9,950 bases of DNA from Pseudomonadota bacterium (GCA_005772945.1 SXIE01000143.1:1-9950); one strand, 5' to 3'; shown: positions 1-7,614, counted from the first letter of the stretch. Translations and numbers: made by a program. Notes: generated by a model not told the origin, from the sequence alone.

Positions 1-1
1 C

Positions 2-664
2 CGCGTCCTTCAGGAAGGTGTCGTCGAGCGCATCGGCGGCGTCGGCCCGCGCCCGGTCGACGCGCGCGTCATCAGCGCGTCTCATCGCGATCTCATCGAG
101 ATGGTGCGCGCCAAGACCTTCCGCGAGGATCTCTACTACCGGCTCGCGGTCTTTCCGATCCTCCTGCCGCCGCTGCGTGAGCGCGAAGGCGACATCGCGC
201 TCCTCGCGCGCCACTTCCTGGACAAGGCGAGCGCTGACGAGCGCAAGGGCGCGATGACGTTCACGCCGGCCGCCCTCGGCGCGCTCGAGCGCCACCCCTT
301 CCCCGGCAACGTGCGCGAGCTCGAGACCGTCATCGCGCGGGCGGTGCTGGTCGCGACCGACGGCCAGATCCGGCCCGAGGATCTGCCGGTGGCGCTGCTC
401 GAGAATCTCCCGAGCGCGACTCCGACGCCGCTTCCACCCGCACGCGAGGCCGCCCCGCTCGCGGAACCGACGCTCGAAAAGACGATCGCGCGGCTCTACG
501 CGAAGCTGGACGATCTGCCGAAGGTCGACGACGTCGAGGCGATGCTGGTGGCGCGTGCGATCCAGCTGGCCGATGGCAACGTCGGCGAGGCGGCGCGCGC
601 GCTCGGATTGTCGCGGGCCACGCTCTACCGACGCCTGCGCAAGCCCGACGCCCCGCCCGAGTGA
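2..664 (+). CDS. Sigma-54-dependent transcriptional regulator, C-terminal part (5' truncated)
   Basis: This is the last 220 residues of a bacterial enhancer-binding protein, which uses ATP hydrolysis to remodel sigma-54 RNA polymerase at -24/-12 promoters. The reading frame is open at the left edge, so the sensory domain, Walker A/B motifs and GAFTGA loop lie outside the window. Visible AAA+ elements, in residues of this fragment: RVLQEG at 1-6, the sensor I region ending SASHRDL (25-31), the arginine-finger segment FREDLYYRL (40-48), LPPLRERE..DI (55-65), and the sensor II motif GNVRELE (102-108). After a linker of about 70 residues comes a Fis-type helix-turn-helix (about 183-214) with DGNVGEAARALGLSRATLYR, which binds upstream enhancers. 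The stop is TGA at 662-664. The family call is firm; the target genes and the input signal cannot be told from this fragment. It converges on the lipoprotein gene across 33 bp, and I see no clear hairpin-plus-T-tract terminator between them. Confidence 0.95.
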   Translation, partial: RVLQEGVVERIGGVGPRPVDARVISASHRDLIEMVRAKTFREDLYYRLAVFPILLPPLREREGDIALLARHFLDKASADERKGAMTFTPAALGALERHPFPGNVRELETVIARAVLVATDGQIRPEDLPVALLENLPSATPTPLPPAREAAPLAEPTLEKTIARLYAKLDDLPKVDDVEAMLVARAIQLADGNVGEAARALGLSRATLYRRLRKPDAPPE

Positions 665-697
665 CGTCCCCACCGGCGGAGCCCCGCACGTCGGCCG

Positions 698-3600
698 TCA
701 GCGCACGTCGATCGCCAGGTCGTAGGGCGCCCCGTCGGCCCCGAACCCCGACACGCGCACGTAGAGCGTCGTCGCCAGCGGCACGGTGATGACGGCCTCC
801 TCGTCGTCGTCGGTCGAGGTCGAGGTCGCGATAGGCAAGGTCTGCGACACCAGCGGGTCGTACACGCGCAGATCCAAGTCGCCGTCGGCGTGCGCGAAGA
901 TCGCCTGGATCGTGACGATGTCGCCGGCCTCGGCGTCGACCGCAAACCAGTCGACGTCACCCGCGCAGATCGCCAGATCCGCTGCCGCACCAGGCAGCGG
1001 CAGCGCGCTCGCCTCGGCGCGTAGGTCGTTGGGCTCGAGCACGTCGGCCTCGCAGGGCGCCGTGACCTTGAGCGGGAGCGCCAGGTAGTTGTCGGTTTCG
1101 TTCGCCTCGCCGAGCACCTCGTCGGCGTCCACCCAGACGAGCACCCAATACAGACCCGGCAGTGTCGAGAGCGGTATCGCCACCTTCTCGTTGACGGTCG
1201 CGCCCGCCCCCGATGCGAGCCCCGCGAACACGGTCCGATCGAGCACGACGTCGGTCGCGTCGGGCGCGTCGTCGAGCGACAGGAGTACCTCGGTCGCAAA
1301 GCCGGGCGCCGCATCCGAGCAGCTGTTGACGAGCGCGAAGTCGACCCCGATGTCCTCGCCCTGAACGGCGGCTGCGAATGAGGACGTGAAGGCCGTGACG
1401 CCGACGTCCGCGCCGCGCACGCCCGTCGTCTCGAGCGTGTAGGTCGTCGGGTCGGCCGTCGACGCACCCGCGTTCGACTCGACCTTTAGATAGACGACGC
1501 CATCGCTCGACGGCGTGAAGCTGACGTTGTCGTCCCACTGGGTCGTGTCCGTCGCCGTGTCCGAGGCGGATGCAAACAGCGACAACTTGAGGGCGTACGC
1601 TTGCGACTTCTTCGCCTTGAAGTAGCGCCCCGCTTGCACCGGCACGACCCACCAATCCACGTCGCCGGCGCACAGGATGGCCGTGACCGCGTTGCAGCCG
1701 ATGCCCGCCGCCGCCGTGCGGGCGTTGTTCGGCTCGTAGGGATCGGGGGTGCATTTCTGGTCGAGGTCGCCAGGCCCGGCCGACACGCTCAGGTCGTAGC
1801 TGTAGGTCGCCGCGCCGCTCGTGACCCGCATGAACCAGCGCCCGCCGCGCCACGCCCAGGGCAGATCGAGCTGGACCGCGTTCGCGCTGGTGCCGGTCGT
1901 GACGACCGCCTGCAGATCCGGGTCCCACAGCTCGAGCGTCAGCTTCCCCTTCAAGCTGTCGTAGGGATACGCGAGCGTCAGGTGCGCGCTCTGCCCTTCG
2001 TTCAGATCGATCGCGTACCAATCGTCGATCGATGGGCACACGACGGCATCGTTCACGGTCACCGGGGCCACGAGCAGCGAGGCGATCGCCGGCTCGTCAT
2101 TCGGCTCGAGCGCGTCATCGCGGCAGGTCTTCGCCGCATCGAGAAAGACGAGGCCGAGCACCGCCACGTTGTTCGTCTCGTCCGTCTCGATGGCGTCATC
2201 ATCGGCGTCCGTTTCCATCAGGACGCGCCAGTCCCCGCCGAGCGTCGCCTCCGGAATGGTCACGACGGCGGTCGCCGCGACCTTGCTCGCACCCGCCAGC
2301 CGCGCCATCGCCAGCTCGCCCAGCGGCTTGTCGCTCAGGCGATTCAGGGTGTCGTCGCGCGAGAGCCACGCGCGCGACGTGCGCGCCGGCGCCTCGGTCA
2401 GCCCGAGCGCAACCTCCCCCCACGCGAGCGCGAGGCGCCCGCCCGGATAGCTCTCCGCCGGGGCCACCGTGCCATCGAAGCACGCGAGATCGACCCCGGC
2501 GCCCGGGGCCATGACGGCGATCGACACACTGTAGCGCGCACGATCCGCCGCGCCCGCACCGGCCACGCGCACGCGCCAGCGTCCGCCATCGGTCACCAGG
2601 TACGCGCGCGCCGCATAGTGGGGCCCCGTCACCTGGCGCGTGACGATCCGTCCCGAGGGGTCGGCGATCTCGACGACGAGCTCGCTCGGCGCGGGCGGAA
2701 ACGCGTCGATCGCCGCCGCCTCGACATCCACCAGGAGGCTCTGACCGCCCGGCACGTCCACGCCGTACCAGTCGGCATCGCCGCAGCTCCAGAGGTCGGG
2801 GTAGCTGCCCGCGACGAGCGGACGCGCGGCCGCGAGCGAGTCGCTGGGCTCGAAGGCATCCGGGAAACACCCGCCGTCGGCGCCCGTCACGGCGAGGGGA
2901 TCGGGCGCGATCATGAGGTCGTTGTCGGGCTCGGTGTCGGCCGTCAGGTACCCCTCGATGTCCGCGAGCGCGCCGACGGTATAGGCCGCCACCGCGTGAT
3001 CGAGCTCGCGCGGGATGACGACGTCGCGCAGGACGTGCACGCTCTCGCCGGGCGCGAGCGAGTCGATGGTCAGGCTGTCGACGACGACGTCGAGCCGCGT
3101 CTTGATCCCCTGCCGCGTGATCGTCGCATCGGAGCTCAAGACGATGCCGACGTTGAAGCTGGTCGCGTTGCTGGTGCCGCCGTTGCCGACGTCGTACTCG
3201 ACCTTCACGGTGCCGCCCGCCGCGACGGCCGTCGGGTGATAGACGAAGTTACTAATGCTCACATCGACGGACGCGAGCGCGTTGATCTGGAGCGGCTCGT
3301 CCGCGAGGGCGGCGTTGTTGCCTTCCTCGCATTCGGGCAGAGCGCCGAACGGATCGACGATGGCGCCCGCGTAATACGGGAGCACCGGCAGGTCCGACGA
3401 GACCGGGATGAGGATCTCGATGTCCCTCTGACCGCCGGCCGGGACCGACGCGAACATCCATTGCCCGAGCGAGGTCGCGTTCGCCGGGTTCAACGTCGGC
3501 TGGAGCGACAGATACGCGCGCAGGCCCCAGTCGTCGGGGCTCGCCAGGGTGCCGGTGTTCTCGACGGTCGCGATGAGCTTGACCGTCCCGCCCCAGTACG

Positions 3601-4888
3601 TCTGCGTCGGCGCGAGACGGAACTCGGTGAGCGCGAGATCGTAGCACTGCGGCTCGACGAACTGCATCTCGAGCGGGTGTCCCGAGACGGCGATGTTGTT
3701 GTCCTCGTCGCTCTCGCCGACCGTCTCGGAGACGTCGACCGCCCCGATGATCCACCAGCTCCCGGTCGGGAGGTCCTCGGGGATCCGGTAGCTCTTGAGG
3801 AAGCCGAGGACGAGCCCCGCCTGCATGCTCTGGACGCGCGCCGTCTGCTCGGTCGCGAGCTCGATCGGCCAGTCGGTCTCGGGGGACAGCTCCTGGTCGC
3901 GCGAGAGCCAGAAGGCATGGCGGAACTGGGTGGCGTCGGCCTCGCCCTGGTTGCGCAGCTTGAAGCTGTAGCTGAGGATGTCGCCCTGCTTGACGACGAG
4001 CCCGTCCGGCACATCGAGCGCTTCGATCACGAGGTCGGGGCGCTTGCCCGCCTCCGGATCGACCGTGACGGTGTTGGTCGAGAGGAGCGCGTTATTGGCC
4101 TCCTGACACTCGTTGACGACCTCGCCGGGATCGGCCACGAGGAACGCGTAGTACGCGCCGGTCGGCACATCGGTGGGCACCGCGAACGTGCGGTCGGCGA
4201 GATCGAGCGTGCTCTCGCCGAAGAAACCGGCCGGCATCCCGGGGATGTCGGCCGCCGACGCTGCGGCGAGGAGGATGTCGGTCGCCGGATCCCAGATCGG
4301 GTCGAGCGAGAGTCCGAGCCCGACCGCGAACGCGTCCTCGACGAGGTCCCCATCATTATGAAGGGTGCCCTGCTTGAGCTGAAACACGCCGCCGGGCGGC
4401 ACGTCGGTCGGCTCGGCGATCGAGACGCGATCGAAGCGGAGATCGGCGCAGGCGCGGATCCGGATGACGACGGAGGCGTCCTGGAAGAGCACGGCGCCCG
4501 TCTCGGTGTGATAGGTCGTGTGCAAGACGACCGTCGAGGCGCCCGCGCGATAGAACGTGTAGGCCAGCGTCGGGTCGGAGCCGACCGCGACGTCGTCGAT
4601 GCGCCACTCGACGGCAAGGCGCGCGGGATCGAGGCCGCTGATGACCGACTCGAAGGCGACCGAGAGCGGGGCGTTGCCGGTCGTGCGTGACGCGTCGATG
4701 GCGACGGTCCACGCCGGGATGGTGGTCTCCGGCTCGCTGGCGTCGCCGGCCGCGTCGACGTCGGCCTTTGTGTGGGTCGGGTCGCCGCAAGCGACCGCAC
4801 ACGTCACCAGCAGCACGCCCGCAAAGCGCGCGCGTGGGCAGCCGCTGCGCGGCCTTCGCGAGCACGCACCGTTCCAACCCCGAGCCAT
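698..4888 (-). CDS. Large predicted lipoprotein with PKD-like, CARDB and PPC repeats
   Basis: A 1396-residue exported protein, function unknown, probably a surface adhesion or scaffold lipoprotein. A short basic N-terminus, a hydrophobic stretch (FAGVLLVT, 22-29) and a lipobox-like AVAC place the lipidated cysteine at C34. An acidic linker follows. A PKD-like domain spans about 59-145 (GNAPLSVAFES; YTFYRAGASTVVLHTTY). Six CARDB-like beta-sandwiches cover about 147-276, 284-409, 415-535, 540-667, 798-914 and 1159-1276; most end in an acidic E..E..NN-type signature. Four PPC-like domains cover about 674-794, 922-1038, 1046-1156 and 1279-1396; each opens with C..D..EP[NS] and has a DW[YWF] motif. 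No peptidase, glycosidase or other catalytic domain is visible, although PPC domains often accompany secreted peptidases. The ATG at 4888 is chosen because it follows GAGGAGG and starts a signal peptide. The open frame runs on upstream to 6142, but that part is antisense to cca and not credible. Export and lipidation are predictions; binding partners are unknown. Confidence 0.9.
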   Translation of the reverse strand: MARGWNGACSRRPRSGCPRARFAGVLLVTCAVACGDPTHTKADVDAAGDASEPETTIPAWTVAIDASRTTGNAPLSVAFESVISGLDPARLAVEWRIDDVAVGSDPTLAYTFYRAGASTVVLHTTYHTETGAVLFQDASVVIRIRACADLRFDRVSIAEPTDVPPGGVFQLKQGTLHNDGDLVEDAFAVGLGLSLDPIWDPATDILLAAASAADIPGMPAGFFGESTLDLADRTFAVPTDVPTGAYYAFLVADPGEVVNECQEANNALLSTNTVTVDPEAGKRPDLVIEALDVPDGLVVKQGDILSYSFKLRNQGEADATQFRHAFWLSRDQELSPETDWPIELATEQTARVQSMQAGLVLGFLKSYRIPEDLPTGSWWIIGAVDVSETVGESDEDNNIAVSGHPLEMQFVEPQCYDLALTEFRLAPTQTYWGGTVKLIATVENTGTLASPDDWGLRAYLSLQPTLNPANATSLGQWMFASVPAGGQRDIEILIPVSSDLPVLPYYAGAIVDPFGALPECEEGNNAALADEPLQINALASVDVSISNFVYHPTAVAAGGTVKVEYDVGNGGTSNATSFNVGIVLSSDATITRQGIKTRLDVVVDSLTIDSLAPGESVHVLRDVVIPRELDHAVAAYTVGALADIEGYLTADTEPDNDLMIAPDPLAVTGADGGCFPDAFEPSDSLAAARPLVAGSYPDLWSCGDADWYGVDVPGGQSLLVDVEAAAIDAFPPAPSELVVEIADPSGRIVTRQVTGPHYAARAYLVTDGGRWRVRVAGAGAADRARYSVSIAVMAPGAGVDLACFDGTVAPAESYPGGRLALAWGEVALGLTEAPARTSRAWLSRDDTLNRLSDKPLGELAMARLAGASKVAATAVVTIPEATLGGDWRVLMETDADDDAIETDETNNVAVLGLVFLDAAKTCRDDALEPNDEPAIASLLVAPVTVNDAVVCPSIDDWYAIDLNEGQSAHLTLAYPYDSLKGKLTLELWDPDLQAVVTTGTSANAVQLDLPWAWRGGRWFMRVTSGAATYSYDLSVSAGPGDLDQKCTPDPYEPNNARTAAAGIGCNAVTAILCAGDVDWWVVPVQAGRYFKAKKSQAYALKLSLFASASDTATDTTQWDDNVSFTPSSDGVVYLKVESNAGASTADPTTYTLETTGVRGADVGVTAFTSSFAAAVQGEDIGVDFALVNSCSDAAPGFATEVLLSLDDAPDATDVVLDRTVFAGLASGAGATVNEKVAIPLSTLPGLYWVLVWVDADEVLGEANETDNYLALPLKVTAPCEADVLEPNDLRAEASALPLPGAAADLAICAGDVDWFAVDAEAGDIVTIQAIFAHADGDLDLRVYDPLVSQTLPIATSTSTDDDEEAVITVPLATTLYVRVSGFGADGAPYDLAIDVR
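701..2869 (-). repeat. Alternating PPC-like and CARDB-like domains (PPC-CARDB-PPC-PPC-CARDB-PPC)
   Basis: Residues 674-1396 of the lipoprotein. The four PPC-like units start with CFPDAFEPSD, CRDDALEPND, CTPDPYEPNN and CEADVLEPND. About 28 residues later each has a second cysteine just before an acidic DW motif (CGDADWYGVDV, CPSIDDWYAIDL, CAGDVDWWVV, CAGDVDWFAVDA). The units end in strands resembling YSVSIAV, YDLSVSA, YTLETTG and YDLAIDV. The two CARDB-like units (about 798-914 and 1159-1276) end in ETDETNN and EANETDN. The domain boundaries are my estimates from motif positions. Confidence 0.75.
2888..4450 (-). repeat. Four consecutive CARDB-like domains
   Basis: Protein-level repeats in residues 147-667 of the lipoprotein. 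Each begins with a short strand such as ADLRFDRVSI, PDLVIEALDV, YDLALTEFRL or VDVSISNFVY. Each then has a GG or QGD turn before a 'beta-strand, N.G' segment (LHNDGD, LRNQGE, VENTGT, VGNGGT), and a final acidic signature (ECQEANN, ESDEDNN, ECEEGNN, DTEPDND). This pattern is typical of CARDB (cell adhesion related domain found in bacteria). Domains 1 and 3 carry a cysteine at the start (C147, C415) and another in the end signature (C261, C520), suggesting a disulfide in each. The fourth end signature is degenerate. Sequence identity between repeats looks low, so they are old duplications. Confidence 0.75.
4787..4888 (-). other. Lipoprotein signal peptide with lipobox cysteine
   Basis: Residues 1-34 of the lipoprotein: an arginine-rich n-region (several R between 3 and 21), a short hydrophobic core FAGVLLVTCAVA, and C34 as the expected lipidation site. 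Alanine at -3 is less usual than leucine but tolerated. Residue +2 is glycine, not aspartate, which by the E. coli Lol rule would favour outer-membrane sorting; whether that rule holds in this organism is not known. The n-region is long and carries extra cysteines (C9, C17), so a start at a later codon cannot be fully excluded, but no other start has a comparable ribosome binding site. Confidence 0.75.
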
Positions 4889-4893
4889 CGACG

Positions 4894-4900
4894 CCTCCTC
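4894..4900 (-). promoter_or_regulatory. Ribosome binding site of the lipoprotein gene
   Basis: On the minus strand GAGGAGG lies 5 nt before the ATG at 4888-4886. This near-perfect Shine-Dalgarno sequence fixes the start, over the much longer open frame that continues upstream. Confidence 0.85.
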
Positions 4901-5012
4901 GAAAGACCGGGCGACCCTACCCCAAAGGCCGAGTGGCTGCCATCGCAGACGAACCCCGACCGGACACGCGCCGGCGCGGACGGAGGAAGCCCGAGGCGCA
5001 AGCGGGGCGACG

Positions 5013-5041
5013 TTGACAGCGGCCGCGCCAGGGCATACGCG
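5013..5041 (+). promoter_or_regulatory. Candidate sigma-70-type promoter for cca, possibly giving a leaderless mRNA
   Basis: TTGACA at 5013-5018 is a perfect -35 hexamer. A 17-nt spacer leads to TACGCG at 5036-5041, a weak -10 that keeps the two most important first bases, T and A. With these elements at -35 and -12, position +1 falls on the A of the cca ATG at 5048. The -10 match is poor, so this is only a candidate. Confidence 0.4.
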
Positions 5042-5047
5042 CCTCCT

Positions 5048-6295
5048 ATGACCGGGACGACGAGCCTCAGTGATCCGCTGCGCGAGGGCGCGCTCGAGCT
5101 CGTGCGCGTCTTGCGTGCCGAGGGGTTCGAGGCGTACTGGGCCGGCGGGTGCGTGCGCGATCTGGTGCTCGGCCGCGCGCCGAAGGACTACGACATCGCC
5201 ACCGGCGCCCCGCCCGAGGTGGTGCTCGCGACCTTTCCCAAGGCCATCCCCGTGGGCGTCCAGTTCGGCGTCGTGCGCGTCGTGCACCATGGCCTCATGT
5301 ACGAGGTCGCGACGTTCCGCACCGACTACGGCTACGTCGACGGTCGCCGCCCGAGCGAGGTCCGCTGGGCCGAGGCGCGTGAGGACGTCCTGCGCCGCGA
5401 CTTCACGATCAATGGTCTGCTCTTTGACCCCGTGAATGCGCAGGTGATCGACTTCGTGGGCGGTCAGGCCGACCTGGCGGCCGGCATCCTGCGCGCGATC
5501 GGCGACGCGCACGCGCGCTTTGGCGAGGACGCGCTGAGGCTCGTGCGCGCGGTGCGATTCGCGGCGCGCCTTGGGTTCGTGGTGGCGCCCGAGACGTGGC
5601 AAGCGATGCGCGCGCTGGCGCCGACGGTGCTGCGCGTGTCGGCCGAGCGGGTGCAGGACGAGCTGACCAAGACGCTCACGCAAGGGCATCCGGCGCGGGG
5701 GCTGGAGCTCCTCTGGCAGAGCGGCTTGGGGCCGTTCGTCCTCCCCGAGCTGGGTGGCGAGGGCGACGTGCATGCGGCCATCACGCGCCTCGCGCATCTG
5801 GGCGCCTGCGAGCCTATGGTCGGCTGGGCGGCGACGTTGTTTGCGCGAGACGGTGTCGCGGCCCAGGCGGAGGCGAAGGTCGAGGCGGTCGCGAGTCGCC
5901 TCAAGTTCGCGCGCGCACTCGCGCGGGACGTAACGCAGGCGATCGTTGGTGTGCAAAACATTCTGCGCTGGCCCGCGCTGACTGTCGCAGAGCGCAAGCG
6001 TGCTGCGCGCCTGCCCACCTTCGCGGGCGGTGCGCTTCCGGTGGCCCGTACGATCGACCATGCGCAGGCCGAGGCGGCGCGGCAGGAAGCAGCGCGCTGG
6101 ACGCCGGCCGAGCTGCACCCCACCCCGCTCCTCGACGGTCACGCCCTCGCGGCGCGCGGCTACCGCCCCGGACCGGCCTTCAAGGCGGCGCTCGAGGCCG
6201 TCGAGACGGCGCAGCTCGAGGGCGCGGTGACGACCGCCGACGACGCCTGGACGGTCGCCGCCAGGTGTCTCACGCGAGACCCAGACGCGCCCTGA
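5048..6295 (+). CDS. cca: CCA tRNA nucleotidyltransferase (class II)
   Basis: A 415-residue enzyme that adds or repairs the 3'-terminal CCA of tRNAs from CTP and ATP, in the cytoplasm. The head domain carries the nucleotidyltransferase signature GGCVRD (33-38) followed by KDYD, whose D47 and D49 are the metal ligands. Next come RRDFTIN (116-122), a D..GG..DL segment from D135, and the nucleotide-selecting motif EDALR (E160, D161, R164) in a helix ending VRFAARL. RVQDEL (201-206) belongs to the neck. The C-terminal part is helical and ends with LDGHALAARGYRPGP (362-376), as in many family members; I see no HD phosphohydrolase motif. Class II poly(A) polymerases and split CC- or A-adding enzymes share these motifs, so strict specificity is inferred. 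The ATG at 5048 is chosen because homology starts just after it; upstream in-frame sequence looks noncoding, and no good Shine-Dalgarno precedes the ATG. The 3' end overlaps thrC on the other strand by 26 bp. Confidence 0.93.
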   Translation: MTGTTSLSDPLREGALELVRVLRAEGFEAYWAGGCVRDLVLGRAPKDYDIATGAPPEVVLATFPKAIPVGVQFGVVRVVHHGLMYEVATFRTDYGYVDGRRPSEVRWAEAREDVLRRDFTINGLLFDPVNAQVIDFVGGQADLAAGILRAIGDAHARFGEDALRLVRAVRFAARLGFVVAPETWQAMRALAPTVLRVSAERVQDELTKTLTQGHPARGLELLWQSGLGPFVLPELGGEGDVHAAITRLAHLGACEPMVGWAATLFARDGVAAQAEAKVEAVASRLKFARALARDVTQAIVGVQNILRWPALTVAERKRAARLPTFAGGALPVARTIDHAQAEAARQEAARWTPAELHPTPLLDGHALAARGYRPGPAFKAALEAVETAQLEGAVTTADDAWTVAARCLTRDPDAP

Positions 6296-7607
6296 GCGTG
6301 TCGACGACCGGCCCCAGCGCGGCCGGCAGCACGATCGGCGGGTTCTTGCGTGCCGCGTCGATCCCCGCGAGCTTGCCGGCGTGGTAGGCGACCTTCTGCT
6401 CGGCGAACTTCAGCCCGTGCGCGGTCGAGACGACGACCACGCGCTCGTCACGCGCGATCACGCCGCGCGCGCGCAATTTGCCGAGCGCGGCCAGCGCGAC
6501 CCCAGTGTGGGGACACGCGAAGAGGCCGGCACGGTCGGCGCGCGCCGCGGCATCCGCGAGCTCGTCCTCGGTGGCGTCCTCGACGACGCCGTCCGTCGCC
6601 TCGAGCGCCCGCATGGCGCGCCGAATGGAGACCGGATCGCCGATCTGGATGGCCGAGGCGAGCGTCGTCCCGGCAACGACCGGCTCGTAGTGCGCGAACC
6701 CCGCACGGAAGGCGCGCGCGAGCGGGTTCGCCTGCGCCGCCTGGGCCACCGCCAGGCGCGGCAGGCGCGTCGTCACGCCGAGCGCGCGCAGCATGTGGAA
6801 CCCTTTGTAGAGGGCGTAGACGTTGCCCAGGTTGCCACCCGGCACGACGACCCAGTCGGGCACGTCCCAACGGAGCTGCTGCGCGATCTCGAAGGCGACC
6901 GTCTTCTGCCCCTCGAGGCGCAGGCTGTTCATCGAGTTCGCGAGGTAGATCGGGAGCGCGTCGACGACGTCGCGGATGATGCGCATGCACCCGTCGAAGT
7001 CGGTGTCGAGCGAGAGGACGATCGCGCCGTTCGCGAGCGGCTGGACGAGCTGCGCGAGCGAGATCTTGTCGGAGGGCAGGAAGACGACCGCCGGGATCCC
7101 CGCGTGCGCCGCGTAGGCCGCGAGGGCGGCCGAGGTGTCGCCGGTCGAGGCGCAACCGACCGCGTGGATCGGGACGCCGCGGGCGCGCATGGCGGCGACC
7201 TGCGACACGAGCACCGTCATGCCCCAGTCTTTGAAGGAGCCCGTGTGGGTGTGGCCGCATTGCTTGATGCGGAGATCGGCGAGGTCCCAGGCGGCCGCCA
7301 GGCGCGGCGACGCCAGCAGGTGCGACCAGCCCTCGCCGAGGGTTACGCAGTGCTCGGCGGCGAGCTCGGGCAGGACCCACTCGCGCTTGGCCCAGACGCC
7401 CGAGGCATCACGCGGGTCGCGGCTGGTCGCCGCCGTGCGGCTGTCGAAGAGCGCCCGCCACTCCGGCCCGCTGCGATCGCCGAGGGCCGCCAGGTCGTGC
7501 GCGACATCGAGGAGGCCCCCGTCCTTGGCGCGGTAGACGACGTCGTCGAGCGGGTAGGTCTCCTCGGCAGGACCATCGAAACACACGTAGCGCGCGGCGT
7601 AACCCAT
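6270..7607 (-). CDS. thrC: Threonine synthase, plant-like type
   Basis: A 445-residue PLP enzyme that converts O-phosphohomoserine to threonine, the last step of threonine synthesis. The PLP-binding lysine is K126 in HTGSFKDWGM (121-130). CASTGDTSAA (152-161) forms the active-site loop, PGGNLGN (256-262) is the phosphate-binding loop, and PHTGVALAAL (366-375) and VVSTAHGLKF (392-401) are C-terminal family motifs. The N-terminus (GGLLDVAHDL, LFDSR, GVWAKREWVLPE) and the segments NSLRLEGQKT and SAIQIGDPVS match my memory of plant plastid threonine synthase much better than the E. coli-type enzyme. It lacks the long plastid targeting extension. The start ATG at 7607 follows AGGA with a 7-nt spacer; the frame is open far upstream, antisense to the kinase gene, and that part is disregarded. 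The next gene leftward is cca on the opposite strand, so no threonine operon is visible and the gene appears monocistronic. Confidence 0.95.
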   Translation of the reverse strand: MGYAARYVCFDGPAEETYPLDDVVYRAKDGGLLDVAHDLAALGDRSGPEWRALFDSRTAATSRDPRDASGVWAKREWVLPELAAEHCVTLGEGWSHLLASPRLAAAWDLADLRIKQCGHTHTGSFKDWGMTVLVSQVAAMRARGVPIHAVGCASTGDTSAALAAYAAHAGIPAVVFLPSDKISLAQLVQPLANGAIVLSLDTDFDGCMRIIRDVVDALPIYLANSMNSLRLEGQKTVAFEIAQQLRWDVPDWVVVPGGNLGNVYALYKGFHMLRALGVTTRLPRLAVAQAAQANPLARAFRAGFAHYEPVVAGTTLASAIQIGDPVSIRRAMRALEATDGVVEDATEDELADAAARADRAGLFACPHTGVALAALGKLRARGVIARDERVVVVSTAHGLKFAEQKVAYHAGKLAGIDAARKNPPIVLPAALGPVVDTLRARLGLA

Positions 7608-7614
7608 GCCGCGG

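Larger units (their letters stand above)
4889..5047. promoter_or_regulatory. Divergent intergenic region between lipoprotein gene and cca
   Basis: 159 bp separate the two start codons, so both promoters must lie here or just inside the genes. On the plus strand a perfect TTGACA is visible at 5013-5018. On the minus strand I can place only the ribosome binding site, not a convincing promoter. I see no tRNA, long repeat or terminator here. Confidence 0.6.

Noticed and set aside
663..692. A possible terminator between the regulator and the lipoprotein gene (GACGT/ACGTC arms, GCGG/CCGC inner stem).
   Set aside because: The stems are only 4-5 bp, separated by unpaired bases, and no T-tract follows on either strand.
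1601..4690. A 1029-codon open frame on the plus strand, fully antisense to the lipoprotein gene.
   Set aside because: Its product is dominated by R, D, H, V, A and G with no recognisable domain, signal peptide or ribosome binding site, as expected for a shadow frame in very GC-rich DNA. The minus strand here has clear domain repeats.
4889..6142. An upstream extension of the lipoprotein frame by 418 codons.
   Set aside because: It runs antisense to cca, has R/A/H-rich nonsense composition, and passes over the GAGGAGG-ATG start with its signal peptide.
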